A stretch of DNA of 64,000 nucleotides, from positions 930,001-994,000 of the forward strand of contig NZ_CP090347.1 in the NCBI RefSeq assembly GCF_021398715.1, in the 5' to 3' direction. Every line of letters begins with the position of its first letter. Position 1 is the first letter of the stretch. Shown one piece after another: positions 6,947-16,090 of the stretch. Source of the stretch: Microbacterium binotii (GTDB lineage Bacteria; Actinomycetota; Actinomycetes; Actinomycetales; Microbacteriaceae). The translations under genes were made by a program, and so were the position numbers. The notes beneath the pieces are model-generated. The model did no database searches, had not been told where the DNA came from, and saw nothing but the letters and a program-made list of their open reading frames with translations.

Positions 6947-9900
6947 GTGAAGGCACTCGGCTCCGCGCGCTGGCGCGCGCTCGCCACAATCCCCATCATC
7001 GCCGCTTTGCTTCTCCCCGCCGCGCCCGCGGTCGCCGCCTCCGCCCCGGCCGCCGTTCCGGCCGCTGCGGGCGAAATGCTCGATCCGGACACGCTTCCCG
7101 ATCCCACCGCGCGCGGGCCGTTCGCCGCCGCGACGATCCAGGAGACGAAGCTGGGCACGGTCGCGCTGCAGGAGCCCAACTCCCAGGGCAACGCGCCGAC
7201 GGCGGGCTCCGCGCAGGCGGCTGAGAACATCGAGATCCGCGGAGCGCTGTACTACCCGAGCGACCGCCGCGAGCCGTCACCCGTTCTCGTGCTCGTGCAC
7301 GGGAACCACGGATCATGCGATGTCGCAGGCTCGAACACGACGCTCTCCTGCAACCAGTTCAAGCGCAACGAGGCGGGATACGCGTACCTCGGCGAGAACC
7401 TGGCGACGTGGGGCTACACGGTCTTCTCCGTGTCCCAGGACCAGCTCATGATGCGCCAGGACAGCACGAGCGGCAAGGGCATGCACCAGCGCCGCCTCCT
7501 CATCGCCGCGACACTCGACGCGCTCACCGCAGCCAACCAGCCCGGTGGTCTGACCGTCGACGAGCACACCACGCTCGGCACGACCCTCGTCGGCAAGCTC
7601 GACATGACGCGCATCGGGCTCATGGGGCACTCCCGCGGTGGCGACGCCGTCACGAGCTTCATCGACTACAACCGCATCCGCACCGACGGACCGCGATACC
7701 CGTTGCGCGGTGTCATCGCGCTCGCGCCCGTCGACTACGAGCGGAAGGCGCCGTACGGCGTGCCCTTCATGTCCGTGCTTCCCTGGTGCGACGGCGACGT
7801 CTCCAACCTCCAGGGCGCCCGTTTCTTCGAGCGCAGCCAGTACATCAACGGCGAGAACCCCTTCCCGTCGATCCAGGTGTCGCACCTGGGCGCCAACCAC
7901 AACTGGTATAACTCCGTCTGGTTCGCCGACGGGCAGGACGGCAACAGCAGCGGCGACGCCGCATGCGGTGACACCCGACCGTCCAGCACCAGCAACGTCG
8001 CGGCCACCAACCACCGGCTCAGCGGCGCCGCCAGCTACGACCCGTGGTCGTACCGCGTCGACAACTCCGACACCTACAACCCCCTCGTGAACACGAAGAT
8101 CTCCGGCGACCCGGCACGCATGGGCGCGCAGGAGAAGCTGGGACTCGCGACGATGGCCGCCTTCTTCCGACGCTACGTCGGTGGCGAGGGCGCTTTCGAG
8201 CCGTACATGACCGGCGAGCTGTCGAACACGACCACGCACAACCAGGTGCCCGCATCCGCGTGCCCGAGCATCACCGCGGGTGACACGGCGATCTCCTGCG
8301 CCGATCGTGTGTCGACGACCTACTTCGCGCCGTCCAACGAGCGCATCGACATCATCCGCCCCGAGGTGGAGAACCCGCTCACGCTCAACGCGCTGGGCGG
8401 ATCGCTCAGCGGGACGGGATTCGCGAACCCCTACCTCGACAACGACGGTGTGACTCCGCGTCCTCAGCCGGCGCTGGGATACGACTGGTGCAACCCCGAG
8501 CCGAACCAGTTCTCGACCAGCGTGCTCGGCATCGCGGGTCAGCCGACCGGCGCGAAGGCCTGCCCTCTGCCCGGCAAGGCAGAGGTCGGCGGGCAGAACG
8601 GCACGCGTGAGAACTCGCCGATCAACCAGTCCTACGGACGGCAGCTTTCGCTCGCGTGGGAGAAGGGCTCGTCGGCGACGCTGACCGCCCAGATCCCGGC
8701 GGCCTCGAAGGACGCCAGCGGCATGAAGGCGCTCGCGCTGTCGGCGGACGTCAACTTCTTCGATCCGCGCAACCCCGGATACGCCTCGCGTGAGCCCGGA
8801 GCGCCGGTGACGGACGTGATGTGGAACCCCTCCGCATCCAGCCAGGACTTCGACATCGTGCTGACCGACACCGCGGGCAAGGCGGCTTCGGTGCGCGCCG
8901 GTGACCCGCGCTGGGGCAACGCGCTGCACATGGCGACGGGCACGAAGACGCCGTCGACCCACATCGTGCTGGAGCAGATCCGCGTGCCGCTCGCCGAGTT
9001 CACCGCGCAGGGTGTGGACGTGTCCGCGCTCGCCAAGCTCGAACTGCGATTCGGGGTCGACGGCACGCCGGAATCGGGATCGATCCAGCTCGCCGACGTG
9101 AGGTTCCAGGAGGCGGCAACCGCCGCGCCGATGATCCTCTCGGACGGCACGGCCAAGAACGCGGGTGCCGGATTCGGTGAGCCGGCCTCGGGCCCGAGCC
9201 CGAAGGCGTTCCTCGAGAAGACGGACATCACCGCAGGTGCGCTCGCGCTGCCCGACACCGTGGCCGACTCCGCGTCGAACGTGACGTGGGTCGTCGACGA
9301 CGACAAGGCGCAGTGCCCGAACGCCAACTTCACGAAGATCCAGGAAGCGATCGACTTCGCGTCGCCCTGGGACACGATCGTGGTGTGCGAGGGGACGTAT
9401 CAGGAGCGCTCGACGCCCACCGTCGCCGCACGCAACGCCGTCTCGGCGCTCGCGTCCGGCGCGATCAACGGTCTGACGATCGCCAAGCCCCTCAAGATCA
9501 AGGGTGCCGGCGCCGACAAGGTGACCATCATGCCGGATCAGTCGCTCGCAACGCTGGAGGGCTCGACGCCGTATCTGCGCGACACGGGCGGCAACGTCAT
9601 CACGGTGTCGCGGCAGTCGCTGGGCTCGACGGACACCAACGAGCTGTTCGTCGACATCTCCGGCGTCACGGTCACCTCGGGTTCGGTGTGGGCGGAGGCG
9701 GGCGTCGCGTTCGTCAACACGGCCGGTCGCATCAGCGACAGCGTGATCGGCCCGCTGAAGACGGCCACGACCCCCGAAGAGCGCACCGCCCACCCGCACG
9801 GCTGGGGTGTCGTGAAGACCAACTTCCTGCAGGGAGCCGGTGCCGGGACGGTGGAGACCGAACTCACGATCGCGGACAGCCGTGTAAGCGGCTTCCAATC

Positions 9901-11155
9901 GGGCGGCATCCTGTTCGACGGTGCCCGCGGGGCCGATGGTGATGCGGCGAATCTGCTGCGGGCGGGCATCCGTCAGCACGGATACGTGACGGGCACCGTC
10001 ATCGAGGGTGCGCAGAACGCCGGCCAGCCGCAGGTCGGCGTGCGCTACACGAGCGGGTTCGACGGGTTCGTCGCATCGAGCCGCATCACCGGAAACCGCT
10101 TCGATGCCGCGCCGACGTCCGCCGTGGGCGTCGAGCTGCGCGACGCGGGTGCTGTCGAGGTGCGTGAGTCGGTCGTGACCGGCAACGGTGTGGGCGTGGC
10201 GAACCGCGACGCGTCGGGTACGGCGCCGCGCACTGACGCGCTCGTGACGGTGCGCGGCAGCCTCGTCGACGGTCTCTCGGCCGACGGATCGACCGTGACC
10301 GTACTCGACCCGAAGGCGGTCGAGCCGGCTGGTGTGCCCACGACGGTGGGTGCCGTGGAAAATGCGGCGCCGGTGGCGGCGATCGTCGACCCGGATGCGG
10401 GGCTCACGGTCGAGGTCGGTGACACCATCACTCCGCTCGTGCGGGCGAAAGACGACTTCGCCGTCACGTCCGTGGAGCTGCTCGCGAACGGGAAGTCGGT
10501 GGGGCTGACGGGTGTCTCGCCGTACACCTTCTCCTGGCAAGCCGCCGAGGCCGACAAGGGCACCAAGGTCGCCTTCACGGCCGTGGTGATGGATGCGGGA
10601 GGCGTGAAGACGACGACGGATGCGCTCGAGGTGACCGTTGCCGGAGATGCCCCCGGTGGTGAGGAGCCCGGTGGTGAGGAGCCCGGTGGCGAGGAGCCCG
10701 GTGGCGAGGAGCCGGGCGGGGAAGAGCCTGGTGGGCAGGAGCCCGGTGGCGAGGAGCCTCCGGCTGCCACGGCGGTGCTGTCCCTGTCGGCACAGACGGT
10801 CAAGGCGGGTGACCCGGTGACGGTGAATGGCGCCGGCTTCGCTCCGGGCACTCAGCTGCGGCTGGAACTGCACTCGGTGCCCGTGGTTCTGGGCAACGCG
10901 ACCGCCGGGGCGGACGGATCCTTCCAGACGACGGTCACCATCCCGGCGGATGCGGCGGCGGGAGCGCACACGCTGCGTGCCTTCGCAGCCTCCTCCGAGC
11001 TCGCATCGGTGGCGCTCGAGGTGACGGTCGCATCGCCGCTCGCAGCCACCGGCGGTGCGCTGTGGACGACCGGCATCGTGCTGGGTGCGCTGCTGCTGAT
11101 CGTCGGTATCGCGATGATGCTGCTGGTCGTGCGACGGCGGATCCGCAGGAGCTGA
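6947..11155 (+). CDS. secreted alpha/beta-hydrolase plus beta-helix protein with LAATG cell-wall anchor
   Basis: 1402-residue exported multidomain protein. It starts at GTG 6947, preceded by a GGAAGAGG ribosome site. A signal peptide covers about residues 1-30, ending AVAAS. An alpha/beta-hydrolase domain follows, with LVHGNHGSC and the nucleophile elbow GHSRGG (Ser229); candidate acid and base lie in WCDGD and ANHNW. A pectin-lyase-type right-handed beta-helix region lies at about 780-1125 (starting WVVDDDKAQC, FTKIQEAIDFA). It is followed by an Ig-like domain, seven GGEEP-type repeats and another beta-sandwich. The C-terminus has LAATG, a hydrophobic helix and an Arg-rich tail, the pattern of class E sortase substrates. 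Probably a surface enzyme acting on a lipid, ester or polysaccharide; the substrate is unknown. The hydrolase/beta-helix combination is unusual. Confidence 0.82.
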   Translation: MKALGSARWRALATIPIIAALLLPAAPAVAASAPAAVPAAAGEMLDPDTLPDPTARGPFAAATIQETKLGTVALQEPNSQGNAPTAGSAQAAENIEIRGALYYPSDRREPSPVLVLVHGNHGSCDVAGSNTTLSCNQFKRNEAGYAYLGENLATWGYTVFSVSQDQLMMRQDSTSGKGMHQRRLLIAATLDALTAANQPGGLTVDEHTTLGTTLVGKLDMTRIGLMGHSRGGDAVTSFIDYNRIRTDGPRYPLRGVIALAPVDYERKAPYGVPFMSVLPWCDGDVSNLQGARFFERSQYINGENPFPSIQVSHLGANHNWYNSVWFADGQDGNSSGDAACGDTRPSSTSNVAATNHRLSGAASYDPWSYRVDNSDTYNPLVNTKISGDPARMGAQEKLGLATMAAFFRRYVGGEGAFEPYMTGELSNTTTHNQVPASACPSITAGDTAISCADRVSTTYFAPSNERIDIIRPEVENPLTLNALGGSLSGTGFANPYLDNDGVTPRPQPALGYDWCNPEPNQFSTSVLGIAGQPTGAKACPLPGKAEVGGQNGTRENSPINQSYGRQLSLAWEKGSSATLTAQIPAASKDASGMKALALSADVNFFDPRNPGYASREPGAPVTDVMWNPSASSQDFDIVLTDTAGKAASVRAGDPRWGNALHMATGTKTPSTHIVLEQIRVPLAEFTAQGVDVSALAKLELRFGVDGTPESGSIQLADVRFQEAATAAPMILSDGTAKNAGAGFGEPASGPSPKAFLEKTDITAGALALPDTVADSASNVTWVVDDDKAQCPNANFTKIQEAIDFASPWDTIVVCEGTYQERSTPTVAARNAVSALASGAINGLTIAKPLKIKGAGADKVTIMPDQSLATLEGSTPYLRDTGGNVITVSRQSLGSTDTNELFVDISGVTVTSGSVWAEAGVAFVNTAGRISDSVIGPLKTATTPEERTAHPHGWGVVKTNFLQGAGAGTVETELTIADSRVSGFQSGGILFDGARGADGDAANLLRAGIRQHGYVTGTVIEGAQNAGQPQVGVRYTSGFDGFVASSRITGNRFDAAPTSAVGVELRDAGAVEVRESVVTGNGVGVANRDASGTAPRTDALVTVRGSLVDGLSADGSTVTVLDPKAVEPAGVPTTVGAVENAAPVAAIVDPDAGLTVEVGDTITPLVRAKDDFAVTSVELLANGKSVGLTGVSPYTFSWQAAEADKGTKVAFTAVVMDAGGVKTTTDALEVTVAGDAPGGEEPGGEEPGGEEPGGEEPGGEEPGGQEPGGEEPPAATAVLSLSAQTVKAGDPVTVNGAGFAPGTQLRLELHSVPVVLGNATAGADGSFQTTVTIPADAAAGAHTLRAFAASSELASVALEVTVASPLAATGGALWTTGIVLGALLLIVGIAMMLLVVRRRIRRS
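10655..10759 (+). repeat. seven 15-bp in-frame repeats encoding GGEEP
   Basis: Seven tandem 15-bp units encode GGEEP (one reads GGQEP), forming an acidic Pro/Gly linker between two beta-sandwich domains. Units differ at wobble positions. Such linkers commonly span the cell wall, and the copy number may vary between strains. Confidence 0.9.
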
Positions 11156-11168
11156 GGTCGCTGAACGG

Positions 11169-11200
11169 GACGGGGCGAGGGCTGCGGCCCTCGCCCCGTC
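11169..11200 (+). terminator. rho-independent terminator
   Basis: A perfect 13-bp GC-rich stem (GACGGGGCGAGGG with its complement) around a 6-nt loop, followed by TTCTTT. It ends the transcript of the large surface protein gene just before the copper ATPase promoter. Confidence 0.88.
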
Positions 11201-11213
11201 TTCTTTGCATCAC

Positions 11214-11244
11214 TTGCCGCAGGGATACCCCAGGGGGGTATTCT
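11214..11244 (+). promoter_or_regulatory. promoter of the copper ATPase with CsoR-like operator
   Basis: A TTGCCG box (11214-11219) and a TATTCT box (11239-11244) form a plausible promoter with a 19-nt spacer. The pseudo-palindrome ATACCCC-AGG-GGGGTAT (11225-11241) fills the spacer and overlaps the -10 box. It matches the G/C-tract ATACCCC...GGGGTAT form of CsoR operators, so copper-dependent derepression is likely. No csoR gene is seen in this window. Confidence 0.78.
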
Positions 11245-11279
11245 GTGTTCGCGGACATCGTTCGTCGAGGGAGGCCAGG

Positions 11280-13391
11280 ATGTCACACGATCACACGGCG
11301 CATCACGCCGATGCGGCAGACCATGAGCACCACGATCAGCACGCTGGTATGGCGCACAGCGGGCACGCCGACATGGGGCACGGCGGGCACGCTGGTCACG
11401 GCGATCATGTCGCCCAGTTCCGGCGGCTCTTCTGGATCATGCTCGTGCTCGCGGTGCCGGTGGTCGCCTTCTCGGGCATGTTCTCGATGCTGCTGGGCTA
11501 CCCGCTTCCCGACGGCGCCTGGGTCGGGTGGGTCTCACCACTGTTGGGCGCGGTCATGTACTTCTGGGGCGGGTGGCCGTTCCTCACCGGCGCGGTCTCG
11601 GAGGTGCGCGCGCTCCGACCGGGGATGATGCTGCTGATCGCACTCGCCATCACCGTCGCGTTCGTCGCGTCACTCGGCGCGAGCCTCGGGCTGCTCGATC
11701 ACGAGCTCGACTTCTGGTGGGAGCTGGCGCTCCTGATCGTCATCATGCTGCTCGGTCACTGGATCGAGATGCGCTCGCTCGCGCAGACGACATCGGCCCT
11801 CGACTCTCTGGCCGCCCTGCTGCCCGACGAGGCTGAGATCGTCGACGGCGATGCCACGCGCACGGTCGCCCCCTCCGACCTCCGGGTCGGCGACGTGGTC
11901 GTAGTGCGCCCCGGTGGGCGCGTCCCGGCCGATGGGCGCGTCATCGCCGGGGCGGCCAGCATGGACGAGTCGATGATCACGGGGGAGTCTCGCGCGGTGC
12001 CCCGCGCCGAGGGTGCGGCGGTGGTGGCGGGAACCATCGCGACCGACTCATCCATCCGGGTCGAGATCACCGCGGTCGGCGACGGCACGACCCTCGCCGG
12101 CATCCAGCGACTCGTCGCCGAGGCGCAGAACTCGTCGTCGCGCGCGCAGCGGATCGCCGATCGAGCTGCAGCCTGGTTGTTCTGGTTCGCGCTCGGTGCT
12201 GCGGTCATCACAGCCGCCGTCTGGAGTCTGGTCGGACTGCCCGACGAGGCGGTGGTACGCACGATCACCGTTCTCGTCATCGCCTGCCCGCACGCGCTCG
12301 GTCTCGCCATCCCGCTCGTCGTCTCGATCGCGACGGAGCGCGCGGCCCGTGGTGGCGTCCTGATCAAGGACCGCCTCGCGCTCGAGCGGATGCGCGTCGT
12401 CGACACCGTGCTGTTCGACAAGACCGGCACGCTGACGAAGGGTGAGCCCACCGTGACCGGCATCGAGAGCACAGGGCAACTGACCCGCGACGACGTGCTC
12501 GCCCTGGCGGCCGCCGCCGAGGCGGACTCCGAGCATCCGCTCGCCCGCGCCATCGTCGCTTCCGCCCGCGAACGTGGCGCACGCATCCCGAGCGCATCGG
12601 ATGCCACATCCTCTCCGGCCGTCGGTGTGACGGCCACGGTTGACGGCCGGACGATCCGGGTCGGCGGACCGAATCTCCTCGCCGAAGAGAATGTGCGGGA
12701 GCTGCCCGTCGCCGATGCCTGGCGAGAAGAGGGGGCGATCATCCTGCACGTGCTCGCAGATGGGGAGGTCCTCGGGGCGTTGCGCCTCGCTGACGCCGTG
12801 CGTGAGGAATCTCGTCAGGCGATCGAGGCGCTGCACGCGCTGCAGCGCGAGGTCGTGATGATCACCGGCGACGCGGAGGCGGTGGCGAATTCCGTGGCCC
12901 GGGAGCTCGGTATCGATCGCGTCTTCGCGGGGGTCCGCCCTGAGGACAAGGCCGACAGGGTGAGAGATCTCCAGTCCGAGGGCCGGGTCGTCGCGATGGT
13001 CGGCGATGGCGTCAACGATGCGCCCGCTCTCGCGCAGGCCGACGTCGGCATCGCGATCGGCGCCGGAACCGACGTGGCGATCGCCTCGGCGGGCGTCATC
13101 CTCGCCGGTTCGGATCCGCGATCGGTGTTGTCCGTCATCCAGCTCTCTCGTGCGTCCTACCGGAAGATGGCGCAGAACCTCTGGTGGGCAGCGGGGTACA
13201 ACCTGCTGTCGGTGCCGTTGGCGGCCGGGGTGCTGGCACCCCTCGGCTTCGTGCTGCCGATGTCGGTCGGGGCCATTCTGATGTCGGCGTCGACCGTGGT
13301 GGTGGCGGTCAACGCCCAGCTCCTGCGTCGTCTGGATCTGCGACCGGAGACGAGCGCCCGCGAGATTCTCGGCGAGGCCGCTCGGGTGTAG
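11280..13391 (+). CDS. copB: P1B-type copper-exporting ATPase, CPH class
   Basis: 703-residue heavy-metal ATPase. The start is the ATG at 11280, with GGGAGG upstream. Residues 1-42 are extremely His-rich and replace the usual CxxC metal-binding domain. Eight membrane helices are expected. Visible motifs are TGES (actuator), CPH at 336-338 in the transport helix, DKTGTLT with phosphorylated Asp380, SEHPL (nucleotide binding) and GDGVND. A CPH rather than CPC transport motif with a His-rich N-terminus is the mark of the CopB class, associated with Cu2+ (or Cu+/Ag+) export. The CsoR-like operator in its promoter supports copper. It is monocistronic as far as the sequence shows; no copper chaperone or csoR gene is adjacent. 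Confidence 0.92.
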   Translation: MSHDHTAHHADAADHEHHDQHAGMAHSGHADMGHGGHAGHGDHVAQFRRLFWIMLVLAVPVVAFSGMFSMLLGYPLPDGAWVGWVSPLLGAVMYFWGGWPFLTGAVSEVRALRPGMMLLIALAITVAFVASLGASLGLLDHELDFWWELALLIVIMLLGHWIEMRSLAQTTSALDSLAALLPDEAEIVDGDATRTVAPSDLRVGDVVVVRPGGRVPADGRVIAGAASMDESMITGESRAVPRAEGAAVVAGTIATDSSIRVEITAVGDGTTLAGIQRLVAEAQNSSSRAQRIADRAAAWLFWFALGAAVITAAVWSLVGLPDEAVVRTITVLVIACPHALGLAIPLVVSIATERAARGGVLIKDRLALERMRVVDTVLFDKTGTLTKGEPTVTGIESTGQLTRDDVLALAAAAEADSEHPLARAIVASARERGARIPSASDATSSPAVGVTATVDGRTIRVGGPNLLAEENVRELPVADAWREEGAIILHVLADGEVLGALRLADAVREESRQAIEALHALQREVVMITGDAEAVANSVARELGIDRVFAGVRPEDKADRVRDLQSEGRVVAMVGDGVNDAPALAQADVGIAIGAGTDVAIASAGVILAGSDPRSVLSVIQLSRASYRKMAQNLWWAAGYNLLSVPLAAGVLAPLGFVLPMSVGAILMSASTVVVAVNAQLLRRLDLRPETSAREILGEAARV

Positions 13392-13412
13392 ACGCGGTGG
13401 GGTAGTCGCCGC

Positions 13413-14447
13413 TCAGTCCGAGGAAACCCGCACAGGCGAGCCGCCGGTCAGCGCCTGCAGCTGGTCGAAGGTCAGGGGCATGACCGTGTGCGGTGTGCCG
13501 CCCGCGGCCCAGATCGTCTCGTAGTCGTTCAGGCTGGTGTCGATGACGGTCCGGATCGGCGCTGGGTGCCCCACCGGCGCCACGCCACCGATGGCTTGGC
13601 CGGTGATCGCGCGAACCTGCTTCGCCGAGGCCAAGACGGTCGTCGCCGCTCCCAGCTGAGCCGTCAGGATGTCGGTGTCGACGCGATGCCGACCGCTGGT
13701 CATCACCAGCACCGGTTCGTCGTCGACCAGGAACAGGAGGCTGCTCGCGATCGCTCCGACCTCGCATCCGAGTGCTGCGGCCGCGTCGGCCGCGGTGCGA
13801 GTCAAGTCCGGCAGCTCGCGCACCGGCGAGGAGATCCCCGCATCCGTCAGGTGCTGCTGGACGATCCGGCTCCGTTCGGGCAGGTGCTGTTCATCGGTCA
13901 TGGGGAGATGTCCTCTCTCGGAGCCGGTGTGCGGTGGATAGTGCATGAGCAGGATCACGTCGGCGGCGTCATCGAGCGCCTGGAATCGATGCGGTACATC
14001 TCCCGAGTAGCGGAGGCTCTCGCCCGCGCCCAGCTCCTGCTCGCTGTCTACGGGGCCGACGCGGACGCGGCCCCGGATGACGGTGACCGTCTCTTCGACG
14101 CCGCGTGCGTGTGCGTGGGACTCCTGGCGGTCGGTCGTGAGGGTCGCGCGGTAGGCCTCGATCAGGGTCGAACCCACCGTCCATTTGTCGAGCAGCGTCG
14201 CGGACACGGAGGCGCCGGTGACGGGCTGGGCGTTCGCGCCGCTGTCGGCAAGGAGGGCACCCAGAGGTGCGTCGAGGGCGGTCGTCAGTGCGAACAGGGT
14301 GTCGAGACGTGCACCTCGGCGCTCATTCTCCAGCTCGGAGATGGTGCCCTTGCCGATCCCGCTCACGCGAGCGAGCTCGGACAGCGACACCCCGCGCTTC
14401 TCGCGGAGCCGCCGCAGTCGTACGCCGACGGAATCGTCCATGTCCAT
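13413..14447 (-). CDS. XRE-cupin regulator fused to a YbaK/EbsC-type deacylase domain
   Basis: 344 residues in one uninterrupted frame. An XRE-type helix-turn-helix (about 8-62, LRRLREKRGVSLSELARVSGIGKGTISELENERRG split here only by my reading) is followed by a cupin beta-barrel (about 85-155: SHAHARGVEETVTVIRG, with AGESLRYSGDVPHRF). Then comes a YbaK/EbsC-type domain (about 190-340: DAAAALGCEVGAIASSLLF...QAIGGVAPVGH). Members of the last family hydrolyse mischarged aminoacyl-tRNA. The first two domains alone match small-molecule-sensing repressors. A Met inside the frame near the junction could give a separate deacylase, but no stop separates the two. The start sits 3 nt from a palindrome, suggesting autoregulation. 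The gene ends 21 nt from the copper ATPase stop (convergent). Confidence 0.8.
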   Translation of the reverse strand: MDMDDSVGVRLRRLREKRGVSLSELARVSGIGKGTISELENERRGARLDTLFALTTALDAPLGALLADSGANAQPVTGASVSATLLDKWTVGSTLIEAYRATLTTDRQESHAHARGVEETVTVIRGRVRVGPVDSEQELGAGESLRYSGDVPHRFQALDDAADVILLMHYPPHTGSERGHLPMTDEQHLPERSRIVQQHLTDAGISSPVRELPDLTRTAADAAAALGCEVGAIASSLLFLVDDEPVLVMTSGRHRVDTDILTAQLGAATTVLASAKQVRAITGQAIGGVAPVGHPAPIRTVIDTSLNDYETIWAAGGTPHTVMPLTFDQLQALTGGSPVRVSSD

Positions 14448-14450
14448 CCC

Positions 14451-14468
14451 CGTTCTGTAAACAGAACG
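14451..14468. promoter_or_regulatory. palindrome at the XRE-cupin regulator start
   Basis: CGTTCTGT and ACAGAACG are perfect 8-bp arms separated by AA, ending 3 nt before the ATG at 14447. The arm contains TACAGA, 6 nt upstream of that ATG, so the putative -10 and transcription start lie within it. It is a likely autoregulatory operator. Confidence 0.72.
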
Positions 14469-14520
14469 ATACGAAGGCGGGAGTGCGTTCGCAAGGCCGG
14501 GCCCTGAGTGCTTCCGTCGA

Positions 14521-14593
14521 CCGCGAGACTGCATCTCTCCCACGAGAGCACGGGTGAACACAGCGCTTTCGTGATGGGGATGCAGTCTCGCGG
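14521..14593. repeat. long hairpin repeat, copy A
   Basis: Perfect 14-bp terminal arms CCGCGAGACTGCAT / ATGCAGTCTCGCGG enclose a second, imperfect inner stem (CACGAGAGC against GCTTTCGTG). It closely resembles copy B at 16264-16334; the two flank the MFS gene. It could work as a bidirectional terminator or be a small dispersed REP/MITE-like element. Confidence 0.82.
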
Positions 14594-14617
14594 TGGGGCG
14601 TCACCCCGCGGGCGATG

Positions 14618-16090
14618 TCAGTGGATGCCGACGGGGCGCTCGGCGGGGTCGCCGAGTCGGGGTTTGTGGATCACGAACGCCGCGGTCGCAGCCGCGATAA
14701 GCATGACGGCTGCCCCGCCGATGAACACGGCGGCGTAGCCGTCGGTCATCGCAGAGAGCGTTTCGCCACCGCGGGAGGCACTGACGTAGAGATTCGTCAG
14801 GACGGCCAGCCCGATGGCTCCGCCGATCTGATTGGTGGCGTTGGCCGCCGCGGCGGCTGCACCGGAGTCCTCGGGGCGAACGTGCGAGAGTGCCATGTTC
14901 TGCGCAGGCACGAAGATCGCCGCCATCCCGATGCCCATGACGACCAGGCCGGGGAGAACCTCGGCCCAGTACGAGCCGCCGACCGAGACGCGTGCCAGAA
15001 GGAGGATGCCGGCCGCAGCGACGAGCGGACCCCCGACCAGCAGGGGCTTGGGGCCGAAGCGCGGAATCAGACGCAACAGCGCGGGGATCGCTGCTCCGAT
15101 CGTGAGTGCCAGCGGCAGAGTTGCGAGTCCCGCGACGAGCGGCGGCATCCCGAGGACGAGCTGGAGGTGGAACGTGATGTAGAGCGAGACGGACACCATG
15201 GCCGCCCCCGCGCAGGCCTGGACGATGAGCGCGCCGCCGCGGTTGCGGTCGAGCACGACCCGCAGGGGAAGAAGCGGCGCTGCGACCTTCATCTCGATCA
15301 GCACGAAGCCCGCGAGGAACACCACGCCGATGGCGATGAAGACGAGCGCTCCGCTTTCCATCCATCCCTGCTCGGCGAGGGTGAACCCGTAGACGAGCGT
15401 TCCGAGGCCCACCGCGATGGTGATCGCTCCGCCGACGTCGAGTCGCCCGTGTGCGTCGGCGCGGCTCTCCCTCAGCACGATGAAGGCGGCGACGAGCGCG
15501 AGCAGGGCCACGGGGATGTTCACGAGGAGGCACCAGCGCCAGTCGGCGAACTCCGTCAGAACCCCGCCGAGCAGGATCCCGACGGCAGCTCCGCTCGAGG
15601 TGATACCGCCGAGCACACCGAACGCGAGGTTGCGCGCGCGGCCGGAGGGGAAGGTGACGCTGACCAGGGAGAGCGCGGCGGGTGCCATGAGAGCGGCTCC
15701 CGCACCCTGCAGCACGCGGCCGCCGATGAGCATGCTGCCGTCCACGGCGAGACCCGCGAGCGCGGACGCGATCGTGAAGACGACGAGGCCGAGCATGAAG
15801 GTGCGCTTACGCCCCCAGTAGTCGGCGATGCGACCCCCGATGAGCAGCACCGCTCCGAAAGTGAGGGCGTAGGCGGTGATGATCCACTGGCGGCTGTCTG
15901 CGCCGAGCTGCAGTGCGGCCGCAGCCTGGGGGATGGCGATGTTGACGATCGTGGTGTCCAGGATCACGAGCAGCTGAGCAGCGGCGAGCGTGGTCAGCAC
16001 GAGCTTGTCGCGGGCGCTCAATCGTTCGCGGGCGGACGCAGTGTGGCTGATCGTCGAGGCGGGGGAGGAGGGGGTGGGCGTCGTGGGCAC
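14618..16090 (-). CDS. MFS efflux pump, DHA2 (EmrB/QacA) type
   Basis: 490-residue integral membrane protein with about 14 hydrophobic segments, the size and topology of the drug:H+ antiporter-2 family. Visible motifs include LDTTIVNIAIP in helix 1 (motif D1 of DHA2), GGRIADYWGRKRTFM (motif A) in the loop between helices 2 and 3, and GRVLQGAGAALMAPAALSL (motif C region). It is expected to export drugs, dyes or metabolites; the substrate is unknown. No regulator is adjacent except the XRE-cupin fusion downstream in the same direction. Both ends of the gene are bounded by copies of the same long hairpin repeat (14521-14593 and 16264-16334). Confidence 0.92.
   Translation of the reverse strand: MPTTPTPSSPASTISHTASARERLSARDKLVLTTLAAAQLLVILDTTIVNIAIPQAAAALQLGADSRQWIITAYALTFGAVLLIGGRIADYWGRKRTFMLGLVVFTIASALAGLAVDGSMLIGGRVLQGAGAALMAPAALSLVSVTFPSGRARNLAFGVLGGITSSGAAVGILLGGVLTEFADWRWCLLVNIPVALLALVAAFIVLRESRADAHGRLDVGGAITIAVGLGTLVYGFTLAEQGWMESGALVFIAIGVVFLAGFVLIEMKVAAPLLPLRVVLDRNRGGALIVQACAGAAMVSVSLYITFHLQLVLGMPPLVAGLATLPLALTIGAAIPALLRLIPRFGPKPLLVGGPLVAAAGILLLARVSVGGSYWAEVLPGLVVMGIGMAAIFVPAQNMALSHVRPEDSGAAAAAANATNQIGGAIGLAVLTNLYVSASRGGETLSAMTDGYAAVFIGGAAVMLIAAATAAFVIHKPRLGDPAERPVGIH

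Noticed and set aside
10655..10759. CRISPR-like short tandem repeats
   Set aside because: The 15-bp units are contiguous, in frame and encode a GGEEP linker; there are no spacers or cas genes.
7313..10969. A 1200-codon open frame antisense to the large surface protein
   Set aside because: High-GC coding DNA creates long antisense frames. The plus strand has a signal peptide, hydrolase motif and anchor, while the antisense product is Arg/His-rich with no domains.
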